Positions 16,039-27,350 of a stretch of 64,000 nt of DNA are shown piece after piece. Below the pieces are notes generated by a model that was not told where the DNA came from, did not search any database, and saw only the letters and a program-made list of their open reading frames with translations. Where the stretch lies: positions 1 through 64,000 of the forward strand of contig NZ_BMVO01000002.1 of NCBI RefSeq assembly GCF_014650755.1, written 5' to 3'. The stretch comes from Streptomyces chryseus. Lineage in GTDB: Bacteria > Actinomycetota > Actinomycetes > Streptomycetales > Streptomycetaceae. How positions within the stretch are numbered: position 1 is the stretch's first letter; every line of letters starts with the position of its first letter. The position numbers were made by a program, and so were the translations under genes.

Positions 16039-17550
16039 ATGTCTGACAAACCCGCACGTCAGGTCCAGCGGCTCAAGGCGAACTCGGTGGGACTGGTCGG
16101 TGTGGTCTTCATGGCGGTCGCCACCGCGGCGCCGATCACCGCGATGACCGGAAACCTCCCCATCGCCGTCGGCTTCGGCAACGGGACGGGCGCTCCCGCC
16201 GGCTACCTCTTCGCGACCCTCGTCCTGACCGTCTTCTCGGTCGGGTACGTCGCCATGGCGAAGCGCATCACCGCCGCCGGGGCCTTCTACGGATACATCT
16301 CGCACGGCCTCGGCCGCATCGCCGGCATGGCGTCCGGGATGCTCGCCGTCCTCGCGTACATCGTCTTCGAGGCGTCGATCGTCGGCATCTTCGCCTACTT
16401 CGGCCGGACGACCGTCGCCGACCAGCTCGGCGTCGACATCCCGTGGATCGTGTACGCCGCCGGGATGCTCGCCGTCACCGGCGTCCTCGCGTACTTCGAC
16501 ATCAACATCACCGCCAAGGCCCTCGGCGTCATGCTCGTCGCCGAGATCGCGGTCCTCTTCGCCGTCGCCACCGCGGTCCTGCTCGCGGGCGGCGGCCCCG
16601 ACGGCATTCCCACGGAACCGATCAACCCCGTGAACGCCTTCACCGGAACGTCGGCGGGGCTCGGGCTCTTCTTCGCCTTCTGGTCGTGGGTCGGCTTCGA
16701 GTCGACGGCGATGTACGGCGAGGAGTCCCGCGACCCGAAGCGCGTCATCCCGCGCGCGACGATCATCTCGGTGGTCGGCGTCGGGCTCTTCTACATCTAC
16801 GTCTCCTGGATGACGATCGCGGGCAACGGCCTCGACGGCTCGGTCAAGGTGTCGTCCTCGGCCTCCCCGCTCGATCTCTTCTTCGATCCGACGCGGGCGT
16901 TCATCGGGGCGTGGGCCGTCGACGCGTTCCAGTGGCTGCTGCTCACCGGCTCGTTCGCCTGCGGCATGGCCTTCCACCAGTGCGCGTCGCGCTACCTGTA
17001 CGCGATCGGCCGGGAGGGCTTCCTGCACCCCGCCCTCGGCCGCACGCACCGCTCGCACGGGTCGCCGTACATCGCGTCGTACGTCCAGTCCGCCATCGCC
17101 GCCCTCCTGGTCGCCGCCTTCTGGCTGGCCGGTGAGGACCCGTACATCCACCTCTACACGCTCCTGGCGATCCTCGGCACGATGGCGATCCTCATCGTCC
17201 AGACGCTCTGCTCGTTCGCGGTGATCGGCTACTTCCGGAAGAACCACCCGGAGGACCGGCACTGGTTCCGGACCTTCACCGCTCCGCTCCTCGGCGGCAT
17301 CGGCATGATCGCCGTCGTCGTCCTGCTCGTGCTCAACATGGAGACCGCGGCCGGGCTCGCCGCCGACTCCCTCTTCTTCGAGCTGATCCCGTGGATCGTC
17401 GGCCTCGTCTTCCTCGGCGGCCTGGGACTCGGCTTGTACCTCAAGGCCAAGCAGCCCGAGCGCTACGAGATCATCGGCCGGATTGTCCTCGAGGACGCGG
17501 CCGAGCGCACCGACGACAGCCAGACCAGTCAGCCAGCCGCGACCGTCTGA
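16039..17550 (+). CDS. APC-superfamily amino acid/polyamine permease
   Basis: The 503-aa protein has about 12 predicted membrane helices, from VFMAVATAAPITAMTGN to PWIVGLVFLGGLGLGLYL. The helix 1 GxG-like unwound stretch and the SWVGFESTAMYGEE helix 6 block are typical of APC transporters for amino acids or polyamines. The ATG at 16039 lies 10-12 bp after a purine-rich AGAGAGGG. The amine oxidase begins 11 bp past its stop, so uptake and oxidation of the same amine is the natural reading. Control by the divergent PucR gene is inferred from position. Confidence 0.9.
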   Translation: MSDKPARQVQRLKANSVGLVGVVFMAVATAAPITAMTGNLPIAVGFGNGTGAPAGYLFATLVLTVFSVGYVAMAKRITAAGAFYGYISHGLGRIAGMASGMLAVLAYIVFEASIVGIFAYFGRTTVADQLGVDIPWIVYAAGMLAVTGVLAYFDINITAKALGVMLVAEIAVLFAVATAVLLAGGGPDGIPTEPINPVNAFTGTSAGLGLFFAFWSWVGFESTAMYGEESRDPKRVIPRATIISVVGVGLFYIYVSWMTIAGNGLDGSVKVSSSASPLDLFFDPTRAFIGAWAVDAFQWLLLTGSFACGMAFHQCASRYLYAIGREGFLHPALGRTHRSHGSPYIASYVQSAIAALLVAAFWLAGEDPYIHLYTLLAILGTMAILIVQTLCSFAVIGYFRKNHPEDRHWFRTFTAPLLGGIGMIAVVVLLVLNMETAAGLAADSLFFELIPWIVGLVFLGGLGLGLYLKAKQPERYEIIGRIVLEDAAERTDDSQTSQPAATV

Positions 17551-17561
17551 GGAGCTCTCCC

Positions 17562-19190
17562 ATGTCCCGTACGCCCGTCATGCACGCACTGCGACAACTC
17601 GCCGCCGAGCACGCCGCCGCCCGCAGGCTGCGCATGCCCGCCGCCGAGATCCGCGGCTCCAGCCGCCGTGAACTGCTCGCCCGGGCCGCCGCCCTCGGCC
17701 TGGGCGCCGCCCTGGCCGGTCCCGTTCCCGCCGCCCAGGCCGCGCCGGTGCGGATGGCCGCCGCGGGCGCGGCGGCGCCCAGGATCGCCGTGGTCGGCGC
17801 GGGCATAGCAGGCCTCACCGCCGCGCTGACCCTCAAGGACGCGGGCCTCGGCTGCACCCTCTACGAGGCGAACCCGGCCCGGGTCGGCGGCCGCATGTGG
17901 ACCCAGCGGGGCCACTGGGCGTACGGGCAGACCTCCGAGATCGGCGGTGAGCTCATCGACACCAGCCACAAGAAGATCCTCGAACTGTGCCGCCGCTTCG
18001 GCCTGGCGACCGAGGACTTCCTGGGCGGCGGTCCGAACGGCGCCGAGGAGGTGCTCTGGTTCAACGGGGCCTACTACCCGCGCGAGCAGGCCGACGAGGA
18101 CTTCAAGGACGTCTTCCAGGCCCTCCACCGCGACCTCCAGGAAGCGGGCGAGGTGAAGTGGGACGAGAGCACCCCGGCCGGGACCGTCCTCGACACCATG
18201 TCGATCCGCCAGTGGATCGACTCGCGCGTGCCCGGCGGCCACTCCTCGTCGCTCGGCCGCTTCATCGACGTCGCCTACACCGTGGAGTACGGCGCCGACA
18301 CGTCCGAGCAGTCGGCGCTCGCCCTGGTGCTGCTGATGGGCTACCAGCCGAACCCGGGCCACTTCAACGTCTGGGGGCTGTCCAACGAGCGGTACCACAT
18401 CACCGGCGGCAACGATCAGCTCCCGCGCGCCGTCGCGCAGGCCCTGCCGGCGGGCACGATCCGGATGGGCAAGCAGCTGACCGCGGTAAGGGCCAACGCC
18501 AATGGCACCCAGACCCTTACCTTCAGCGACGGGGGAACGACCACGACCGTCACCGCGGACCACACCGTCCTGTGTGTGCCGCTGCCCGTTCTCCAGCGCC
18601 TCGACCTGTCCGCCGCGGGATTCGACCCGCGCATGACGAACCTGCTGCGCGATGCCCGCATGGGCGACTGCACCAAGCTCAACATGCAGTTCTCGGCGCG
18701 TCCGTGGCGGGGCACGGGCCCCTGGCCCGGGGTGTCGGCGGGCGACTGCTTCACCGACAGCGACGTACAGCAGACCTGGGACACGACCAAGCTCCAGCCC
18801 GGGACCGGCGGCATCCTCATCCAGTACGGCAGCGGCCGGCTCGCCAGGGAGCTTGCCCCGGCCACGCCCTTCGCCACCGAGTCGGACCCCTACGTACGGG
18901 ACCTCGTCGCGCGCCGTTCCCGGGAAGTGGACGCGTTCTTCCCGGGAACGTCGAGAACGTGGACCGGGAAGGCCCAGCTGTCCGCCTGGCACCGCGACCC
19001 GTACGCCCTCGGCGCGTACTCCTACTGGCCCGTCGGCTATCTGCACCGGTACGCCGGCTACGAAGGCACCCCGCAGGGGAACGTCCACATCGGCGGCGAG
19101 CACTGCAGCTACGACTTCCAGGGCTTCATGGAGGGCGGCGCGACCGAAGGGGAACGCGCCGCCCGCCAGGTGATCGGCAAGCTGCTCTAG
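17562..19190 (+). CDS. Tat-exported flavin-containing amine oxidase
   Basis: The 542-aa flavoenzyme has a twin-arginine signal (SSRRELLARAAALGLG, Arg35-Arg36), then the FAD-binding VVGAGIAGLTAAL, the GGRMWT motif of monoamine oxidases and the C-terminal GGEHCSYDFQGFMEGG flavin block. It would oxidatively deaminate a primary amine outside the membrane, releasing aldehyde, ammonia and H2O2. About 30 residues precede the Tat motif, longer than usual. An upstream GAGGAG supports the ATG at 17562. Its stop abuts the convergent GH15 stop with no gap. Confidence 0.9.
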   Translation: MSRTPVMHALRQLAAEHAAARRLRMPAAEIRGSSRRELLARAAALGLGAALAGPVPAAQAAPVRMAAAGAAAPRIAVVGAGIAGLTAALTLKDAGLGCTLYEANPARVGGRMWTQRGHWAYGQTSEIGGELIDTSHKKILELCRRFGLATEDFLGGGPNGAEEVLWFNGAYYPREQADEDFKDVFQALHRDLQEAGEVKWDESTPAGTVLDTMSIRQWIDSRVPGGHSSSLGRFIDVAYTVEYGADTSEQSALALVLLMGYQPNPGHFNVWGLSNERYHITGGNDQLPRAVAQALPAGTIRMGKQLTAVRANANGTQTLTFSDGGTTTTVTADHTVLCVPLPVLQRLDLSAAGFDPRMTNLLRDARMGDCTKLNMQFSARPWRGTGPWPGVSAGDCFTDSDVQQTWDTTKLQPGTGGILIQYGSGRLARELAPATPFATESDPYVRDLVARRSREVDAFFPGTSRTWTGKAQLSAWHRDPYALGAYSYWPVGYLHRYAGYEGTPQGNVHIGGEHCSYDFQGFMEGGATEGERAARQVIGKLL

Positions 19191-20993
19191 TCAGCCGCCG
19201 TACGCGCCGCTCGCCGTCAGCCGCAGTGCCGTGTCGATCAGCGGCACGTGGCTGAAGGCCTGCGGGAAGTTGCCGACCTGGCGCTGCAGCCGGGAGTCCC
19301 ACTCCTCGGCGAGCAGCCCCAGGTCGTTGCGCAGCCCCAGCAGCTTCTCGAAGAGCTTGCGCGCCTCGTCGACCCGCCCGATCATCGCCAGGTCGTCGGC
19401 GAGCCAGAACGAGCACGCCAGGAACGCGCCCTCGTCGCCCTCCAGACCGTCCAGGCCCGCGTGGTCCCCCGCGGTCGGGTAGCGCAGTACGAAACCGTCC
19501 TCCGTGGACAGCTCGCGCTGGATCGCCTCGATGGTGCCGATGACCCGCTTGTCGTCGGGCGGCAGGAAGCCCACCTGCGGGATGAGGAGCAAGGAGGCGT
19601 CCAGCTCCTTGGAGCCGTACGACTGGGTGAAGGTGTTGCGCTCCGGGTCGTAGCCCTTCTCGCACACCGTGCGGTGGATCTCGTCGCGCAGCTCGCGCCA
19701 TTTCTCCACCGGGCCGTCCGCGTCACCCATCTCGATCAGCTTGATCGTCCGGTCGACGGCGACCCAGGCCATCACCTTGGAGTGCACGAAGTGGCGGCGA
19801 GGGCCGCGCACCTCCCAGATGCCCTCGTCCGGCTGGTCCCAGTGGTCCTCCAGGTAGCGGATCAGCTTCAGCTGGAGCAGCGAGGCGTAGTCGTTGCGCG
19901 TCAGACCCGTCATGTGGGCCAGGTGCAGCGCCTCGGTGACCTCGCCGTACACGTCCAGCTGCAACTGGTGCGCCGCGCCGTTCCCGACCCGTACGGGCGT
20001 CGAGTTCTCGTAGCCGGGCAGCCAGTCCAGCTCCGCCTCGCCCAGCTCGCGCTCGCCCGCGATGCCGTACATGATCTGGAGGTTCTCCGGGTCGCCCGCG
20101 ACCGCCCGCAGCAGCCACTCGCGCCAGGCGCGCGCCTCCTCGCGGTAGCCGGTGCGCAGCAGCGACGACAGGGTGATCGCCGCGTCGCGCAGCCAGGTGT
20201 AGCGGTAGTCCCAGTTGCGTACGCCGCCGATCTCCTCGGGGAGCGAGGTCGTCGGCGCGGCGACGATGCCGCCCGTCGGGGCGTACGTCAGCGCCTTCAG
20301 GGTGATCAGCGAGCGGATGACGGGCTCGCGGTAGGGCCCGTGGTACGTGCACTGCTCGACCCAGTCGCTCCAGAACTCGGCCGTCGCCTCCAGCGAGGCC
20401 TCGGGATCCGGCAGCGGCGGCTCCGCCTTGTGTGAGGGCTGCCAGCTGATGGTGAAGGCGATCCGGTCGCCGGGCGCGACGGTGAAGTCGGAGTACGTCG
20501 TCAGGTCCTTGCCGTACGTCTCGGTGTCGGCGTCGAGCCACACCGCGTCGGGCCCCGCGACGGCGACCGTGCGCGTGTCGACCTTGTGGACCCAGGGCAC
20601 CACGCGCCCGTAACTGAAACGCATGCGCAGGGCGGAGCGCATCCGCACCCGGCCGCTGACACCCTCGACGATCCGGATCACCTGGGGGGCGCCGTCACGC
20701 GGCGGCATGAAATCCGTCACCCTGACGGTCCCGCGCGGGGTGTCCCACTCGGATTCGAGGATCAGGGAGTCCCCGCGGTAGCGGCGGCGGGCCGCGGCCG
20801 GGGGCCCCGCGTCGGCCGCGTGGGCCGGGCCGATGCGCCAGAAGCCGTGTTCCTCGGTGCCGAGCAGCCCGGCGAAAATGGCGTGTGAGTCGAAGCGGGG
20901 GAGGCACAGCCAGTCGATCGTGCCGTCCCTGCAGACCAGCGCCGCTGTCTGCATGTCTCCGATAAGTGCGTAGTCCTCGATGCGCCCGGCCAC
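19191..20993 (-). CDS. Glycoside hydrolase family 15 protein (glucoamylase/trehalase-like)
   Basis: The 600-aa protein begins VAGRIEDYALIGDMQTAALV, the standard start of actinobacterial GH15 proteins. It shows DGTIDWLCLPRFDS, the NWDYRYTWLRDAA catalytic-domain block and SKVMAWVAVDR. It has no signal peptide, so it acts in the cytoplasm. Mycobacterial relatives are trehalases; glucoamylase or dextranase activity is also possible. The GTG at 20993 has GGAG about 7 bp upstream; an ATG at 21038 would add 15 residues with no family similarity. Confidence 0.88.
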   Translation of the reverse strand: MAGRIEDYALIGDMQTAALVCRDGTIDWLCLPRFDSHAIFAGLLGTEEHGFWRIGPAHAADAGPPAAARRRYRGDSLILESEWDTPRGTVRVTDFMPPRDGAPQVIRIVEGVSGRVRMRSALRMRFSYGRVVPWVHKVDTRTVAVAGPDAVWLDADTETYGKDLTTYSDFTVAPGDRIAFTISWQPSHKAEPPLPDPEASLEATAEFWSDWVEQCTYHGPYREPVIRSLITLKALTYAPTGGIVAAPTTSLPEEIGGVRNWDYRYTWLRDAAITLSSLLRTGYREEARAWREWLLRAVAGDPENLQIMYGIAGERELGEAELDWLPGYENSTPVRVGNGAAHQLQLDVYGEVTEALHLAHMTGLTRNDYASLLQLKLIRYLEDHWDQPDEGIWEVRGPRRHFVHSKVMAWVAVDRTIKLIEMGDADGPVEKWRELRDEIHRTVCEKGYDPERNTFTQSYGSKELDASLLLIPQVGFLPPDDKRVIGTIEAIQRELSTEDGFVLRYPTAGDHAGLDGLEGDEGAFLACSFWLADDLAMIGRVDEARKLFEKLLGLRNDLGLLAEEWDSRLQRQVGNFPQAFSHVPLIDTALRLTASGAYGG

Positions 20994-21440
20994 GTTGCAA
21001 TCTCCAGTCGAACGGCCACGTTCGCCCCCATGGGGCACTTGCGGTCAGGGGATTTCCGACGAGCTCTTGGTCCCGGGAGCGGGCGGGGATGGTGCCTTCG
21101 CCGGCCGGCTCGCAGCGATGTATCCGAGCAGGATACGTCGCAGCCAAGTGCTCTGCGCGACGGTACCGGCAACACGAGTCTGCCGAACGGCCGAGCTACG
21201 GGTGAGTTGTGTGGGGACTCGGGGTGAGCGGCAGGTGGCCGGTAGCCGCCTGTACGGCCCGCGTCGCGGCGCGTGGCCGGAAGCGGCCTCCTTCCGTCGC
21301 TGATAGGCTGGTACCCCGTGGACCGGTGGCCAGTCTGTGACGATCAGGCGCCCCGAAACCGCAGCGACGGCGCCACCCGGATTCCGGGCCGGCGGCCGGT
21401 ACGCACCTCACTTCGCGACCACGGGAGCCCCCTCTTGGCG
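20994..21440. other. GH15-pyrG divergent intergenic region
   Basis: This 447-bp region carries the two divergent promoters. A -10-like TAGGCT at 21304-21309 would start pyrG transcription near 21316, leaving a leader of about 125 nt. That leader contains an in-frame GTG at 21318. I found no riboswitch-like fold or terminator-antiterminator pair by eye. Confidence 0.5.
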
Positions 21441-23114
<1,674 letters not shown>

Positions 23115-23132
23115 GCGCAGGAGATACGGTTG

Positions 23133-23170
23133 CCGGGGTACGGGCCTTCTGGGCCGGTACCCCGGTTTTC
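23133..23170 (+). terminator. Terminator between pyrG and the NUDIX gene
   Basis: CCGGGGTAC (23133-23141) pairs with GTACCCCGG (23157-23165), extended by GGCC/GGCC inside, and TTTTC follows. It probably ends or attenuates pyrG transcription 19 bp past the stop. Confidence 0.75.
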
Positions 23171-23197
23171 TGCTTTCCGCTCTGGGAGGACGCTTTC

Positions 23198-23824
23198 ATG
23201 GCCATCAAGGACACCCCCGAGGAGTGGCAGGTCACCGCGACCGCGGTCCCCTTCACGGGCAACAAGACGAGTGTCCGCACGGACGACGTGGTCATGCCCG
23301 ACGGGAACGTCGTCCGCCGTGACTACCAGGTGCACCCCGGCTCCGTGGCCGTCCTGGCCCTCGACGAGAACGACCGTGTCCTGGTCATCCGCCAGTACCG
23401 GCACCCCGTGCGGCACCGCCTCTGGGAGATCCCGGCCGGGCTGCTCGACGTGCCCGGTGAGAACCCGCTGAGCGCCGCCCAGCGCGAGCTGTACGAAGAG
23501 GCGCACGTCAAGGCCGAGGAGTGGCACGTGCTGACCGACGTCTACCCGACGCCGGGCGGCTGCGACGAGGCCGTACGGATCTTCTTCGCACGCGATCTCT
23601 CCGACGTCGAGGGCGAGCGCTTCGAGGTCGAGGAGGAGGAGGCGGACATGGAACTCGCCCGGGTCCCCCTGCGGGACCTCGTGCGGGGCGTGCTCGCCGG
23701 AGAACTGCACAACACCTGCCTGGCCGTCGGCGTGCTGGCACTGAGCGCCGCGCTCACGGGCGACGGCGTAGAGGCCCTGCGCCCCGCCGACGCGCCGTGG
23801 CCCGCCCGCCCCTTCGAGGCGTGA
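23198..23824 (+). CDS. NUDIX hydrolase, ADP-ribose pyrophosphatase type
   Basis: The 208-aa protein has the ADPRase-like strand VLVIRQYRHPVRHRLWEIPAG followed by the Nudix helix ENPLSAAQRELYEEA with its REXXEE core; there is one extra residue in the first gap, as in many ADP-ribose pyrophosphatases. It would cleave ADP-ribose to AMP and ribose-5-phosphate. The ATG at 23198 follows GGGAGGA. A NUDIX gene follows pyrG in mycobacteria too, as I recall. It is a second NAD/ADP-ribose-linked enzyme besides the NrtR operon downstream. Confidence 0.9.
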   Translation: MAIKDTPEEWQVTATAVPFTGNKTSVRTDDVVMPDGNVVRRDYQVHPGSVAVLALDENDRVLVIRQYRHPVRHRLWEIPAGLLDVPGENPLSAAQRELYEEAHVKAEEWHVLTDVYPTPGGCDEAVRIFFARDLSDVEGERFEVEEEEADMELARVPLRDLVRGVLAGELHNTCLAVGVLALSAALTGDGVEALRPADAPWPARPFEA

Positions 23825-23985
23825 CGATCACCACCCGAGAGTGACGGTCATCTGAAAATCCGCTGATCCGATCGGGTGATCCACCCGCCGCGCTCCGCAC
23901 GGTTCGTAGCAGAGCGTGAACTACGCTCGAAGTTCCCGACCGCAGTCGCGGCGGGCTTGTGCGCAGGCGGACGGGAGCGTGGCCC

Positions 23986-26025
23986 GTGACGGATCAGGCG
24001 GTGGACACCAGCGGCATGGCGGCGGGTTCCGCGGCAGGGCGGACGACGGGCGAGTTCTTCGGCAGAGTGCGCGAGCTGAAAGAGCTGCGGGATGACATCG
24101 AGCGGACCGGACTCGACACCCTCGCCGGCCGCAGGGCTCCCAGGGCGCGCGTGCTGCTGATCGCCGGCCGCCCGGGTTCGGGGCGCACGGCCCTCGCCGC
24201 CGCACTGGCGGCGAACCTCGCCGGCGACTACCCCGACGGCACACTCCGTGCCCGGCTGACGGACCCGGGCGGCGAGCGCGTCCCCACCGAGCGGACCGCC
24301 CGCGCCCTGCTCGACGAGCTCGACGTCCCGGTCCCGCCGGGGGCCGGTGACGACGAGTTGTCCGAGCTGGTCCGCGCGGCACTCGCGCACCGGCGTGTCC
24401 TGCTGCTCCTCGACGACGCCGCCGACGCCGAGCAGGTCGATCCGCTCCTGCCGGACAACCCGGACTGCCTGGTCGTGGCCACGGCCCGGGGCCCGCTCAC
24501 CGGTATCCCCGGCGTGCGGCCCTGCACCATCGGCGGCCTGGACACCGGCTCCGCCGTCGAACTGCTCGGCCGCTTCACGGGCGCGGTGCGGATCACCGTC
24601 GATCCGACCGCCGCCGACTCGCTCGCCGAGGAGTGCGGGGGACAGCCCGCCGCGCTCACGCTGATCGGCGGCTGGCTCGCCGCCAGCCCCAAGGCGTCGG
24701 TCGCCGATGTGACGAAGCGGCTGCACGACATGCCCGTCGACCCGGGCCAGCCCACCGGCGCGCGGCCGCTCGCCCGCACGTTCCGGTTCGTGTACGAGTC
24801 GCTTCCGCAGCCTTCGGCCAGGATGCTGCGGCTGCTGTCCCTCGCACCGGCCGGCGTCGTGGACGCGCACATCGCGTCCGCGCTGGCGGGCTGCTCCGTC
24901 TCCGGGGCCCAGACGGCACTGGACGACTTCGCCGCGCTCGGCCTGCTGCACCGGGTGGACGGCAGGCAGTACGAGGTCCCCGGCTGCCTCGCGCCGCTGC
25001 TGAAGGCGCTGATGGAGGACCGCGACCGTCCCGCCGAGGTGCAGCTGGCCCGGGCCAGGATGCTGGAGCGGACCGTGCGCCGGCTCCAGTCGTGCCGGGC
25101 GATCACCGAACCCGACGGCTCGCCGGCCCGGAAGAAGCTCGCCGGACTGCCGCGCGCGCTGCGCTTCCCCAACGTCCCGGCCGCCGCCGAATGGCTGCGG
25201 ATCCGGCAGCCGGCCCTCCTCGCCTCGGCCCGGATGGCCGTCGAGGACGGAGAGCTCGACACCCTGGCGAGGCGGCTGGTGGCCGCGCTGGTACGGGCGC
25301 TCGCGGCCCACCGGGGCACCGAAGCGGCGGCTCCCGAGCTGTACGGGCTGCACCGGCTCGTACTCGACGTCGCCGAGCGGTGCGGTCTGCACCGCGAGAA
25401 GGCCGCCGCGCTGCTGAACCTCGCGGATCTGGACGCGCGGACCGGGCGTACGCAGGAGGCGCTGACGCGCTACCGGGCCGCGCTGGACGCCGGGCGGGCG
25501 GCGGGTGACCCGTACGCGACAGGCCGTGCGATGGAATCCGTAGGCGGTACGTACCAGGAACTCGGGGACTGGCAGCGTGCCTCCGACTGGTACGGCCGGG
25601 CGCTGGAACAGCGGCTGACCCGGGGGGAACGCGCGGACGCGGCACGGCTGTACGGGCGGCTCGGGGCCGTCCACACCTACGCGGGCCGCTACGGCGAGGC
25701 GCTGCGCAACTGGCGGGCCTCGGCCGCAGGACACCGCAAGGCCGGTGATCTGCCCGGCCACGCAAGGGCGTTGAGCGAAGTGGCCCGGGTCCAGGAGTAC
25801 GCGGGACGGCCCGAGGAATCGCTGCGCACCTGCCGCGAAGCCGTGGAGTGGGCGCGGCGGGCCGAAGACGTACGGCTGCACGCGGCCCTGGAGTTGCGGC
25901 TCGCGGACACGCTCGACCGGCTGGGGGACCCGGCGGCGGCCCGGCTGCACAGGAGCGCTGCGGAAAGACTGCTGGGAGACGAGGGTTCTGCCTACGAAAT
26001 CCGCAGTACTTCGGCGAGAGATTGA
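23986..26025 (+). CDS. NB-ARC/STAND-like NTPase with TPR repeats
   Basis: The 679-aa protein has an ATPase module: P-loop GRPGSGRT (residues 61-68, Arg67 where Lys is expected), Walker B RVLLLLDDAADAEQV and a GLPLA-like GGQPAALTLIGGWLA. A winged-helix-like region with LSLAPAGVVDAHI follows, then from about residue 460 four to five TPR helical pairs (AALLNLADLDARTGRTQEAL and similar). This resembles the ATPase and TPR part of AfsR-type regulators, but has no N-terminal DNA-binding domain. A signalling or scaffold role is inferred. The GTG at 23986 has GGGAG 7-8 bp upstream. Confidence 0.8.
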   Translation: MTDQAVDTSGMAAGSAAGRTTGEFFGRVRELKELRDDIERTGLDTLAGRRAPRARVLLIAGRPGSGRTALAAALAANLAGDYPDGTLRARLTDPGGERVPTERTARALLDELDVPVPPGAGDDELSELVRAALAHRRVLLLLDDAADAEQVDPLLPDNPDCLVVATARGPLTGIPGVRPCTIGGLDTGSAVELLGRFTGAVRITVDPTAADSLAEECGGQPAALTLIGGWLAASPKASVADVTKRLHDMPVDPGQPTGARPLARTFRFVYESLPQPSARMLRLLSLAPAGVVDAHIASALAGCSVSGAQTALDDFAALGLLHRVDGRQYEVPGCLAPLLKALMEDRDRPAEVQLARARMLERTVRRLQSCRAITEPDGSPARKKLAGLPRALRFPNVPAAAEWLRIRQPALLASARMAVEDGELDTLARRLVAALVRALAAHRGTEAAAPELYGLHRLVLDVAERCGLHREKAAALLNLADLDARTGRTQEALTRYRAALDAGRAAGDPYATGRAMESVGGTYQELGDWQRASDWYGRALEQRLTRGERADAARLYGRLGAVHTYAGRYGEALRNWRASAAGHRKAGDLPGHARALSEVARVQEYAGRPEESLRTCREAVEWARRAEDVRLHAALELRLADTLDRLGDPAAARLHRSAAERLLGDEGSAYEIRSTSARD

Positions 26026-26161
26026 TGCTTTGTAAGGCTAGACAGCGGGAAATCCTTCATTAGACTGGCTCTGCCGCGTCATGCTGCGGTGTTGCCCGGG
26101 TGTGCCGTGCGTACCTGGGTATGTATGGCAATGACCCACTTTTCCCCCTGAGCCAAGGACC

Positions 26162-27286
26162 GTGATCGACGTGAAGGTCGGCATCCCCCGCGAGGTCAAG
26201 AACAACGAGTTCCGGGTGGCCATCACCCCCGCCGGTGTGCACGAGCTGGTGCGCCACGGCCACCAGGTCTTCGTCGAGCAGAACGCCGGCGTCGGATCTT
26301 CGATCACGGACGGTGAGTACGTCGCCGCCGGTGCGCAGATCCTGGCGACCGCCGACGAGGTCTGGGCCACCGCTGACCTGCTGCTGAAGGTCAAGGAGCC
26401 CATTGCCGAGGAGTACCACCGCCTCCGCAAGGACCAGACCCTCTTCACCTACCTCCACCTCGCCGCCTCCCGCGAGTGCACGGACGCGCTGCTGGCGTCC
26501 GGCACCACCGCGATCGCCTACGAGACGGTCGAGACCGCGAACCGCGCCCTGCCGCTGCTCGCCCCGATGTCCGAGGTCGCGGGCCGGCTGGCCCCGCAGG
26601 TCGGCGCGTACCACCTGATGCGCTCGGTCGGCGGCCGCGGTGTGCTGCCGGGCGGCGTCCCGGGCACGTCGGCCGGCGAGGCCGTCGTCATCGGCGGTGG
26701 CGTCTCCGGCTGGAACGCCACGCAGATCGCCGTCGGCATGGGCTTCCACGTGACCCTGCTCGACCGTGACATCAACAAGCTGCGCGAGGCCGACAAGGTC
26801 TTCGGCACCAAGGTCAAGACGATCGTCTCCAACGCCTTCGAGCTGGAGAAGGCCGTCGTCGAGGCCGACCTGGTCATCGGCGCGGTCCTGATCCCCGGCG
26901 CCAAGGCCCCGAAGCTCGTCACCAACGAGCTCGTCGCCAAGATGAAGCCCGGAAGTGTTCTTGTCGACATTGCGATCGACCAGGGCGGCTGCTTCGAGGA
27001 CTCGCACGCGACGACGCACGCCGAGCCGACGTTCAACGTTCACAATTCGGTCTTCTACTGCGTCGCGAACATGCCGGGCGCCGTCCCGAACACCTCGACG
27101 TACGCGCTGACGAACGCCACGCTGCCCTACATCGTCGAGCTCGCGAACCGCGGCTGGGTCGAGGCGCTGCGCCGCGACGCCGCCCTGGCCAAGGGCCTCA
27201 ACACCCACGACGGCCAGGTCGTTTACCGCGAGGTGGCCGAGGCCCACGCGCTGCCGCACGTCGAACTGAGCACGCTGCTCGGCTGA
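26162..27286 (+). CDS. ald: Alanine dehydrogenase
   Basis: The 374-aa NAD-dependent enzyme interconverts L-alanine and pyruvate plus ammonia. It begins MIDVKVGIPREVKNNEFRVA with the family RVA(I/L)TP start, then LLKVKEPI (catalytic Lys), FTYLHLAAS (catalytic His) and a Rossmann motif VVIGGGVSGWNA. Length is exactly that of the family. Two GTG starts, 26162 and 26171, are possible; AAGGA is too close to the first and well spaced for the second, so the true protein may lack three residues. A hairpin follows the stop. Confidence 0.96.
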   Translation: MIDVKVGIPREVKNNEFRVAITPAGVHELVRHGHQVFVEQNAGVGSSITDGEYVAAGAQILATADEVWATADLLLKVKEPIAEEYHRLRKDQTLFTYLHLAASRECTDALLASGTTAIAYETVETANRALPLLAPMSEVAGRLAPQVGAYHLMRSVGGRGVLPGGVPGTSAGEAVVIGGGVSGWNATQIAVGMGFHVTLLDRDINKLREADKVFGTKVKTIVSNAFELEKAVVEADLVIGAVLIPGAKAPKLVTNELVAKMKPGSVLVDIAIDQGGCFEDSHATTHAEPTFNVHNSVFYCVANMPGAVPNTSTYALTNATLPYIVELANRGWVEALRRDAALAKGLNTHDGQVVYREVAEAHALPHVELSTLLG

Positions 27287-27317
27287 CGCGTCAACGAAAG
27301 TCGTCAACCTCACGCAA

Positions 27318-27350
27318 CCGGCCGGACCTTGTCGACCAGGGTCCGGCCGG
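27318..27350 (+). terminator. Hairpin after ald
   Basis: CCGGCCGGACC (27318-27328) pairs perfectly with GGTCCGGCCGG (27340-27350) around an 11-nt loop. There is no U-run, as is usual in Streptomyces. Confidence 0.75.
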
